The notes beneath the pieces are model-generated. The model was not told the DNA's origin and made no database searches. It saw nothing but the letters and a program-made list of their open reading frames with translations. A DNA stretch of 64,000 nucleotides from Nymphalis io (Eukaryota > Arthropoda > Insecta > Lepidoptera > Nymphalidae), in NCBI RefSeq assembly GCF_905147045.1, contig NC_065902.1, positions 5,401,377 through 5,465,376 of the forward strand. Direction: 5' to 3'. Both the position numbers and the translations under genes were made by a program. This document shows positions 14,548-26,500 of the stretch, one piece after another. The stretch's first letter is position 1. Each line of letters opens with the position of its first letter.

Positions 14548-17500
14548 ACTAATACTTTTTGAACCAAAAAATTAAATAAATAATTTTACCAGTAAATATT
14601 TGTTTCATTGATTTATACACATGTCCTACCCAAAACATATTTACGCTGAGATAGAAGTATATATACGTGTTTAGAACACAATTTAACAAACTCTTAAAAA
14701 CTAATTCAATGTCGTATAAAAATAAACAGTACAAATAATATTCGTCTCCACTCCATGCCTTGTCCTACCGGTTAATTTCGGTTGTAAAATTTTATTTCTT
14801 TTTGTAAACTGTTTTGTGAATACAATTTAAAGCAATCCGCGTAAGGTTGAATTTGCAAAAAAATATTTATAGTATAACTATAACTTATATAAAATTGCCA
14901 AGTGTTTCGTGACAGTTTCGAGTGTTACTTTTGTTCGTGGCTAAAAAAACCCAAGATGCACATCTTGGGTTTTTTTTATATATCAATGATATGTGGTCTA
15001 TTAGATTATGTTTCACACTTGTTATTGGCATGTGATAAAAACCACAATTTGAGAGAAACATTAAAATATGAATTAAATTTAAATTTTATGAATATTGGTA
15101 TTTTTAATTCTATTCTTAGTAAACCTTCGAGTATTTCGACAATTAAAATGTATGAATTTGTAAGTGATTCTCTCGAACTGAATTAGTCTTATTTTTTAAG
15201 ACTTTTTTTATTTAATTTAGCGTGTAACGATGGGGCCGACATATGGGCTGCCTATAAAGGCCCCTAAAATATACCAGAAAAAAAACTTTACAAAGGAACG
15301 AATAAACGTACATTATTGATTTTAAGTAATCCAGCCACGGCTCTTTAAAGCATATTGTATCCCTTTTCGGACTCACCAGCTCCATATACTTGGGATGCGA
15401 GAGCACGGTGGTCCCGAAGTCGATGCTGCCGTAGACGACGCTCTGCTCCTGCTCCTTCTCCAAGATGCCGGGGATGATGGACTGCGCGGTGACGCGGTAC
15501 CCGCGGTAGTCCACCACTACGGTGCCCAGCGTGTGCAGGCCGGCCGTGTCCACGGCGCTGTACACGCGCACGCCTTGCAGGTCGTTGCGCTGCGAGCAGA
15601 GCCGACAAGTCACACATTCTTTTCTACCCCATATTACACGAATTATACTCATTCCAAGGAGCCTTGAGTCATAAATTTATCGATTAAAAATTAATTACGT
15701 CCGTAGAAATTATAACAACAAATTTGCTCAAATTTTATTTATTTTTGTTGCACCATTCTTAAAATAACATTGAAGATATGTTATTTTAAGAATGGTGCAA
15801 CAAAAATAATGCAACAAAAATATTTATAATTGTTTTTTAGTTACCGGTGCGACAAAAGCGGCTGCATCGCCGCCGAGATCTTTGTAGTGATCACGAACAT
15901 CGAAGCCGAGCGAAAAGAATATATTGTTCCAAATGAACATTTGCATCTTCGGCTCCTCGCCCGGGTTGATTGCCATCACGTTGCCGTCGACCACGGCCAT
16001 AGCACCGCGCGTGGCCGCCGCCACGAAGTCACTATGCACCTGGAACATAAACAATTTATAACTAAATGATGTCCCAAAAATACGTTTATATTCAGTTCTA
16101 TTCTATTGTATCTCGCGCTGCCATATTTCCAAATACATTTTTACTGTAGCGTACTGTAGTCTGTACTGGGTCAGTGTTTAATTACTCACACTACAAACCA
16201 AAAGGAAAAGGTGTGTTACACCTAAGACGTGCAGCGCACACTGTCTCGACTGACCTTGAAGATAGCGCGCTCGCGCAGCAGGCGCTCGGGCAGGCTGGCT
16301 CGCGGCAGCTCGCGCGTGGTCTGCAGCTCCTCGTTCCAGTCGCGCGTCTGTCCCGGGATGTGCTCCTCGTAGCCCAGCTTCGAGGAGAACGCTGCGTTTA
16401 AACAAAATTGTTGAATGTACATCCTTATCGGCAGCTTCTACTCTTTACTAGTCTACCATCTATTTATATACTGAAACGACCCTTTTTTTCGCAACATTTT
16501 AACGATTTTTTTTAAAGTAAGAATCTTTAAACATTGCATTGCTCATATAAACCATCACTAATCAATTGCTTGTTATGTTCAGTCCAAGAAAAAGATTGAA
16601 AACAACAATACTACCAATTGAAAACTGATTTACTCACTGTCTTCTGCTCGAATAGCATCCACGGTATGATCAAGCATCGGCGACGCCCATTGATAAACTT
16701 GATATGGCGTGGCGACTCTTTCAAACGGATGTTTCTGCATTCGCCTCTTTTGTACGAGCGCGAAGTTTCGCTTGAACGCAGGAGATACAATACTAAGTAG
16801 TTCTATTAGGGAATGACAGAGTAAGGACGGGTTGAACGGGCGCGGGTTGAACACTTCTTCGGTGGATCTGTAACGAAGTACATATCAATTACATAACAAA
16901 TATTAATGATAAAGTCCAATTCAGCAGTAAACACATCTTATCTTTTAAATGATTTAGTTTTAACTTTCAAATAATAATTACTGATTGAGGTAGAAACCAC
17001 GTGGACAAGCCGTTATGTGGAAATGGCGATCTTCCAGTGTGACGACATGAAGATAAAGTAAGTCGCCGCACATTTTACGCGGTCCTGGAGGTGGATTCCA
17101 GCCCGACGTCGTAAGAACCTGTAAAAAAGTAAATAAATAATTTACTGTTTATTACACTAATAATGGCTGAATTTTTTGCTTGTTATTATCTTATATTATC
17201 TAATCAAATAAACTGTACTAACCTTTAGGCACTGTGGAGCTTTGTTTTCTTTAGTGAGCCCAGGATGTAGGGACAATAGAGGCCGCTCTGTGCTACCAGG
17301 CATTATGTAGTCGGGGGGAGTGCAGTCTACACTTTCAGGACGGGACTTTTTCTTTTCTATCGAATACATATAAAATAGATTGGGTATGTCACGAATTGTC
17401 ACATTGCTGAACAGTTCAATAATTGGAACTAAGATGAGATTTTTTTATGTCGATTGATAAAATAGGACGAATACCATGCAAAAATAATATATATTTTAAC

Positions 17501-20500
17501 ATTAACATATTTATTAGAATTTAAAGATGAAATGTAAGGCATACCTAGTATATCACCCTGTGTGATAACATTTAGAAAAGCAAGGGAGCTGCATTCTTGG
17601 CCCGCGTATGCATCAACGTAGTCTATAGACTTGAGAAGATCACGAACATGGCGTACGTGTATCCGAGCTTCACGCATTGTATATGGCTCCTCTACTACCT
17701 TTAAAATTTAAATAAAATATTTCAAGTTTATGAAATATTGTAAATAGTCGTAAATAAAGAGCGGATTTACCTAATCCAAATCTTTATAAATATAATTTAA
17801 GTATTAGTAGGCAATACCTTTATTACTGAACCTTCTTTGAGGCCTTCTATATTCTTCAATTCAGCAAAATTGTCTAATGTTACACCATCCAATTGAAGCG
17901 AAAAACAAGTTCTGTGACATGTGTCTTCACGGTCCATAAGTACTTGATGTATTTCTTGCACAAGCTCCATACTTGAAACCTGAAGAAAAATAAAGTCTCA
18001 TTCATTCACATACAAATTATTACAAAACAAATACATATTTATAAAAACAACATATAATTTACCTGAATATCCAATGGTTCAGCTTTTGGACTGACAATTT
18101 TAACGGTAAATCCCAAGTCCTGTATAAACACAACTTCAGCATCACGTTTTTTCTCATCTCCATCTTCACTCGGCGAAGATTCTCTTTCCTTTTCACCGTT
18201 AACAGTATTTGTCTCGTCTTTTGATTTATCAGTTTCATTTTCGGATTTCTTTACAATTTTATCACCTTTTTTATCCTCAGAAATATTTTCGACTTTAGAC
18301 ATTTTCTTATCAACTTCCCTATTTTTCTCCAAAGAATTATTCTTTTTTTTATCCTTTTTCTTGTTACCCGCTGTCTTAGAATCGAAATCTTTTATGGGTA
18401 ACACTGGAGTTAAAATGATTTCGTTAATTTCATCTGAATCACTGTTAATTCCATTAGAAACTATTTTAGTATTATCACTACTACTAATATCACAATCTGA
18501 AATATTTTTTGGGTCACCATTGACAACATTTACATTTTCAGTTCCGTTTATAATTGGTTCTTTGGTACTCGTTTTATCTTTATTATTATCGTCATCACTC
18601 GATAACGATCTTTCTCCATTTAATTGGGTAGTGGAATTGCCGGATTTAGATTGCAATGGTTTTTCACTACTGGTCTTTGATTTAGGACAATCTGTAAACC
18701 AATAAGTAATAGGAAGCAGTTATTAAGTACTTAAAATCACCTATATTCATAAAAAAATATATCACAATATTTTATTTAGATTTAAGATGTTGCTAAGAAA
18801 CAAACCTGTGTTTTGCGGAAATTGCGGGGGTGAGTTATTAGTCTGCGGCGAGGGTGCCTTACGTGCAGCGGCTGCGTAGGAGACACGCGGTAACGTGCCG
18901 TTGCCACCACCGCCTTCGTCGTCCGCACGGCCATTTGGTGTACTACCGTGACCATTACTACATACTACTGCTTTTACATTTGTGTTCATTTCTTTCTTTG
19001 TCTTATTCGCCTTCTCGGTTTTAGCAGCTATTAATAATTAGAAAATATGTTAACATTTTATTCTAATAAAATACTTATTATAATTAATATTTAAGATTTA
19101 AAATATATAAAGTTGTATATAATCCTATTTCTTTACCGTTACTAATCTATAGCAAAACATAACATACAAAAACGATAAATATTCGTTAACGAATTTTTGA
19201 GTTAAACTCATACTAGTTGCGGACAAAGCGAAGTTCGAGGCAAATCAGAAATCGAGCACGCATGTCTCGTCCCGTGACTAGTGAACACGTGGTCAGCGCT
19301 GGCTAGACGCCAAATATCTCCAGCGGCGAGTCAATAATAGATGGCTACGGGATGCCGCCAACAATAGACGCCATCGACGCTACCAACTTTCGTTCAGTTA
19401 GCTGTTACTTCACTAATTTATTTATTATTCAAGAATTCAAAGATAGATGTTTTTGGACCTGACTATCATACATTATAAAACATTTTTTAAAGTCTTTAAA
19501 CAAAAACGAGATGGGACTTTATGATAAAATCTTCGTTAAATTATTTGTTTGACCCACATTTCCATCATCAATTTAACAACGCTAACTCAAAAGTAGGTGT
19601 GAACTGCGTATATATGATAACATAAGATAAACAAAAATCATCATAGAGATAATGAGAAACAATAAGGCTAATTTTAAAATAGCGTCATAAAAATTACACG
19701 AAGATATACAAAAAGTGTATATCATGCAAGAATAAGTGAAGATATCAACCGAAATGTTGATTTTATCTTCGTTGCCGTTACCAAACAAGATAACAGAGGT
19801 AAGGCGCCCATGCCAGATATTAAATCAAAATTCCTGATAAACAGACGTTGACACGATTTCTTCCCTTGCGCGTGGATGCTATCGTTCAACGAACGCACAC
19901 AACGGAAACTTAGATGAACTCCATAACAAGTTAGAGAATCATTTCTAACAAGTCTGAAAACTATAAATTAAAGTCTGTCTGCACGTGAGTTCATGCTAAT
20001 CTGGATAAGTGATGCGTAAATTTGAATTTAGTGTCATAAATATATATATATTGATTGATCCACGATGAAATATCATAATTTATAAACATTATGTGCAAAT
20101 AATAACGTTATTATGATATTTGTTGATTAAATTTGATGATATCAGGTCGACTGAGAGCTTCCATGGCGTGCGCTGTGTAAATCAATAAACTCATACAAAA
20201 ATAATCTCTCAACCAGTCGGCTACACTATGTGTACCTATTCACTGTTGCGAAGTCGGAACGGGTCGCTAGATTAATATAAAAGGAAAAGTCAGAAATAGA
20301 CCAGTAATCATCACAATATTGCTTTAAGCCTGAAAAGATATTTTACAGTTGGAATTAATTATTTTAATGCCTCCTTTTACCATATAAGTAGGAAAAGACC
20401 CCCTTTTTGAGGATCGAATAATGGGGGGACCAGACCGGAGAAAAGAAATTATGTTGGTCACCTAAAAAAAAGTTTTTCAATAATACCTATCTGTTCCGAG

Positions 20501-23500
20501 TGGTGCTATAACAAACAATATATATTATTAAATTTCCTATCAAAAAAGTTCACGTGTAGATGGTAGATGTATTTTTTGTAGATGTATTTTTTGTACGAAT
20601 AATATATTCCAGTACAAAAAGTCACATATCTTGTAAACTTCGTGCGACTCACTGACGCTGTCTTGTAGTTTCGCTTGAAGCTACTTCGTTCGCAAAATAG
20701 AAATAAGTGTTTAAAAGAGGCGAGAGATAGCCCGATTTGTGAGGTTTCCTTCTCTATTTAAAACTAATTTTATATAGCTTAAACTCTCTGACACCTGGTC
20801 TATATTTATTTATTTATTTTATTATCAACTCAATCTCTATTTTAAACAGGAGCCAATCTTTCTTGAATCAACTATAATCTATTTTTTATGTTTCTGACGT
20901 CAAACCGCATAATGGTAAATGTTGATTTTGAATTCAGATAAACTGTATGTGTTGCTTACGGCCTGAACATTACCGATCGATGAATTATGCAAAGAAACCT
21001 CCACGTTGCGCTCGCACCGATCCCCTGAATATTTAACCTTTAACTCCCAGATTATAAAATTATTTATTTTATTTGCCTCCGTTTTTTAACAGATTATTTT
21101 AAAAAAGATATAAATATAAAATAAAGACTGTCATAAAATTTACTTTTAATAAATTTTGACGTATTATTTACGCGAAGCGTTGACAAATAGGACATGACGT
21201 TTAATTTTTTTTTCCTATACGTTTAAAACTTTGTTTTATCTTTACCGAATAATATCTTATTTACATGTTATCAACAAGTATGCATATAGTTTATTGTAGT
21301 TTATGTTAAATAAGCTTGTTATGTGAGCAAGTCACTAATAGATATGAAAAAACATCGTCGTATAGGCAATACACCACATATACGTTGAAAATTATACTTA
21401 TTTTAATTCGTTAGAATACTTTTATTTTCATCTAACTACAAAACAAATGAAATCCATTAGGACTGAACAAAGACAAGGGTTGTTTGCAATCATCTGAGGA
21501 TCAATAGCAAAGGTAGAAACCGATAAGAACTCGTTTAATTACTTACAACACGTCTTCGATTACTTTTGTAGCAGCAGAGATGTAAATTGTCGTGAGGGTC
21601 ATTACTGCGATAATAAAGCAGTATCATATTGTGTCCAAAGCGCATAGCGACCACACTAAATGACGTTACGCAAGACGAGCCAGTATTTTGTCGGTTGGCC
21701 ACACGCCGATGCTGGCACTTAGTTAGATTGACATTATAAAGATATTTATTATTATATTTATTGCCTAAACAATCAATGTCTTAACGTGATTTAAACAAGA
21801 GAAATTTACGTTAAAATTCTTTGTTAACATAAATATACCTACCAGAATACTTTGTATCACATTAAAATACCTTCAATATTTCGATACGGGTATTTTCTTA
21901 ATTATTATTCAATACCTTTGAACGTCATAATTGATTACGAAAAAGAAGCAGATCAATTATGTTACCTTCAGAGTTTTAACCAAGGATATTCTCTAAAAAA
22001 ATTGCATAAGATATTGTTACTAGTGATAATTTGACGTATAAATTTTCTTTATTTACTTTGGTATAACTTTTGGTAAAACGTAACGTAGTTTAATTTTAAA
22101 GTTGTAAACTTAATTATTATTTAATATTTAAACTCCGTATTTTAGGTAACATTTATTAATTTAACCATTATTTAATTTAAATTATAGACTACATCATTTT
22201 TTATTTTCTGTTAGGTTAGGTTAACTTTAAATTATTCGTTATTATTATTTATCTAAATTGTTCATGGTGTTGCCATTTAAATGTATTTTCTAAGGAGTAT
22301 TAGGAAGTTTTAGATGTACCGTACGATACAAGCACAGATCACGAAATATCCTACAAATATGATAATGAGAATAGTTAAAAACGTTGTCAAAAGAAATAGT
22401 TTTATTCATTTTGACGCCGTTCGTGGCTAAAAACCTATTTTGAAACTTGTAACTATTATGCCAAAAGGTTTAAATTGTTTAGGTTCAAATTTTAACTCTC
22501 AAGTTATGTTCAAAATTTCATAAAACGTGACACTTTACGTTTATTTTATATACAAATTAGTTGGTCACGACTACTAACGGTCACTGAAGTTCCAACATTT
22601 GCATCTTCAACTACGACTAAATCTATTCTGTACATGCAGTTTATTATTAAATATGTTAATTATACAAAATTAATAAATAATTCATACGGAGTTTCATGCA
22701 TCAAACTTGTATAATGGATACAATACAGTCTTCAACTATTCACCCTCTATTTAAAAGCACCGTTTATTCCAACGATGTATGTAACACATTATTATTATAA
22801 ATATAAATGTAATACAAATTTGAATGGATGCATTTGATATAATATAAGACCGCAGCAGATTTTAACACATACTGGAATATCATAGATTTTTGACGTAAAT
22901 ACTTTATTACAGCCTGAAGGTTAATACGAACATTCATGTATACATACACGATTTTTAAAAATATTACTTACTGATTTGCTATATCTAAATAAGTAAAATA
23001 GCATGTAGCTAAAAACCTTTTAATAGCTTAAATATTTTGTCAACGTTGAACCCTTGTTGTTAGAACCGATAAAATTCTTATCACTAAAGCAAGAATCACA
23101 CATTAAATGTTATCGTTAACTATTACAGTCTCCTATCAATCTTAGACCTGTCAACGCAATTTTTCCCAGTTAACGCGTAAAATTAAATTTGGCTGCATTT
23201 CGTGTTACTTTCATTTCTATAATAACGGTATACAATTAATGAAAGTATTAAATACCTAAAAGTCATAATGACCAATGTAAGATACGATGATAAATTGTAA
23301 AATAAATAAGGACTTAAGACTTTTTGTTTCGCAGGCACTTGAAAGTTAAAATACTTTATTATTGAATTTAATAATGATAATTAATATTTTTTTTATTATT
23401 TCACGAGCAACACTCGTGCCTGCGTTTTCATGAGGATTTCGTTTTTTCGGTCCCGTATGAACTCCTTTAATTTATTTAAAATGATGAGAAGTTGTTTTTT

Positions 23501-26500
23501 TTTTTACTAAATTGCTTTATAAACTATCGAATTTAATAAGAATCATTTAGCTAATAGAGTTAGTAGCTTTTGAATAAATCGTACAGAACATACATCCCAA
23601 TAATGTTTTATCGCGTAATTAGGTAATCAACTAAATAATCTTGTCAAATTATATTTCAGCTATACATATCATCGTTATTATATTTAGTCGTACAAGTTAC
23701 AAGCAAAGTACATTGATTTAGTTACGTTGCATAGCATAACCTTAGTCGGTATTGAATATCACTACTGTATTTTACAACCTAACAACAATATATAACTAAT
23801 TAATAAAATAGTAATATGCAGATTAAAATACTTCATTTAATAACGATTACAATAGAGCGAGTCGGGTGCAGTTAGATTCTAGAGAAAAACATTGTTTCTA
23901 TTTTTATCGACTACTTAAACAGATCAAATAGCTTTTATAAGGCTAATTAAGGACAATTAATACTAATAAGTCGGTTGGCACATAACTTTTACACCATATG
24001 TACCAAACATTGCAGCATTATACACTTAAGCGAAGTTTTCGTTGTTAATGTCATAATCACAACAATATTATTATCTCGTAAAATGTTTTAAAAAGAAAAG
24101 TAACATCCTATTTAATTTCGGCACAATAGTATCGGCTTATTAAAATATATAGTTATGTATCACTTATCATTCTTATTTATTTAAGTAGACTACTTTAAAA
24201 ATATATATATAAAATTATTAATAAATCGTAATGACGGTATTTTGTTTTCATCACCTACATATTTTATATATAAGTACCTAATTATATTGTTATTGTTATA
24301 ATATGATTAGAGATTGAAGAGCACGAAGTCCCACGAAATGATTTTTAACCGTTTATCAAATATAGCGGAAAATGTACAGAACTCTCATGAATGAACAGTG
24401 CAGGCTAGGGATAGGAATGAATGATCGCAGCAGCCATTCCTATCGAAGACACTGCGCAAAGGTCGGTTTGTTCTCTTAAGTAAACAGTAATACGTATCAC
24501 GTTATTATTGTACTTTACGTGAATATGAATTATTATCCACTTAAGTACCTCTATTATGAATACAGTATCTTTTTAAACTCTTGACTATGGCAAGACAATC
24601 CTGTGTTTGTTCTGTAAGTAGAGAAAAGGCAAAGTTCAAATTACATATTAAAGTCTACATTTTAAGCACAAACATTAGCAAGCATACAGTTACTTCCTGT
24701 AACTTCATGTTACGTGGGATAGTAGATGGCAAAATACCTAGTAAGTGCAATTTTAGAATTTCTTTGCCGAAATTAGTAAATCAAAAAACATATAGAAAAT
24801 ATGTGCCACTGTGGGAAAGAATATTACGTAAAAAGGTGGAAATGATTGTCAGGTAACTAAAACACTATAGTGAAAAAAAAAAGTTTTGCGGAAGTACATT
24901 TATCATATTTTATTAGATAAACGGCCGAAATAAATGGAATTTGATAATGAATTGTTAGATTTCTAAAAATTTTTATTTCTCTGAACCATGCAAGAAAGGC
25001 ACTTGTAAATTAAAAAATATATGTGTTACTTATAATATCGACTTGTAACCCGCGAACGACGACGCGTCGTGGCAAAGAGTTTAACAAAGGTTTTTAATAA
25101 TATTAAAAATTGACTATTGAGAGTACTTAATACAATTACCTACAAAATTTTAGGTTTGTTAAAACACTTTCTTAACAACAGAATAGCTCATTAAAAAAAA
25201 CCTTTCCACTTGGGAGAGTTATTCTCATATGTAAAACTCATCAAGTTGTCACCTTGTCACACATGATCACCACATGTAAAACATATGTATGTCTAGTTGA
25301 TTAGGATGACATTAGTGTCATGCTTATTATAAATCTCTATAGATTAAGAACTATAAAGTTACTGTAATATACATAAAAATAAATTATACCATAATTTAAA
25401 AAAAAAAATTCACTCTATCGACAATATTATAAATAGATATTTTATATTAGTGTGAACTTATTTCAAATAATGTCTTAACAATCTGCATGCTATAATAAAA
25501 TAAGTAGGTATATTTCTGAGATCTTATTTTGAAACACAGTAAAGCAACAGCAGACATTTCATAAATGTCTATAGAAATAGACAAAACAATTGTCAAAACA
25601 GAATCAAAGCAATTAACATAGAACATTTTTTGTTAAAAAATAATGCTACAGACATTAGAAGATATTATTGTAGTTCTTAAGAAATATTTGAATAAAGCAA
25701 ATTTCAAAAATAATAAGCAATTTTATGTCAGTCAAATGGATTCAAATAAGATATTGGACTTTTAACAAGTCATTTATGAAATTACCAAAGGACAAATAAT
25801 ATATTTAAAATATTATTTTTTTTCACATGGTTTAATTAACTTAGACTTTTAGTTCGATTATGGTAATAAATTTAGCTATTAGCGGTAGCAATTTATTGAA
25901 AACTACAACAATTCAGATTATATATTCTGCCTAATTAAGTTTATATATTATATATTCTATGGGTACATTACAAAATCAAAAATTTTGAAATATATTGTAA
26001 TTTAATCATTCTTATATAAGATAACTTAAAGTGATGAGAAATGAGAGTAATTATTCTTATCAGAGAACACTGACCTATTTTCAGGAATAAACAATTTATA
26101 TATATATATAACTACAGTAAACATTTTACTATAGTAATATATTTGTAAGTTGTATGTTCTTATTATGCAGAGATATCTAGTGCAATTTATACTAACCTTA
26201 ATTAGAACCACATTAAACTAGCTAAAATAACTAGAGCAATGATAAGCCAAAAATCTTAAATAAATTCGCTGACGCTGAGTACTTTCTCCTGCTTTCATTA
26301 CCTTTACTGTCATTATATGTTAGCATTTTACATGCATTGATTTAAGGGCGAGATATGTAATATCTAAAAGATGTTGTGTAATGATTTTACGCCTTGTAAT
26401 TTTTTTAGATTTTTTATCAATTATAGCTTAAAAATATAGATAGTGCTTAAACAAGAATCAATGTTTAACATTAATTTCAGGGCAATTAGCAATAAATATA

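Larger units (their letters stand above)
10621..14987 (+). mobile_element. TIR DNA transposon with THAP-like exon (P-element-like), interrupted by an RTE
   Basis: The left end 10621-10648 (ATTGATATATTTAAAACCCA then AGATACAC) matches the reverse complement of the right end at 14987-14961 (ATTGATATATAAAAAAAACC then CAAGATG). Near-matching 8-bp flanks lie outside. Inside is a small exon (10754-10843) coding for a THAP-type zinc-finger start. Terminal repeats, an 8-bp duplication and a THAP domain together suggest the P superfamily. Without the RTE insert the element is only about 1.2 kb, with no transposase core, so it is an internally deleted, non-autonomous copy. A second inverted copy of the AAAACCCAAGATG block next to the right end makes a hairpin at 14943-14976. 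Confidence 0.6.
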
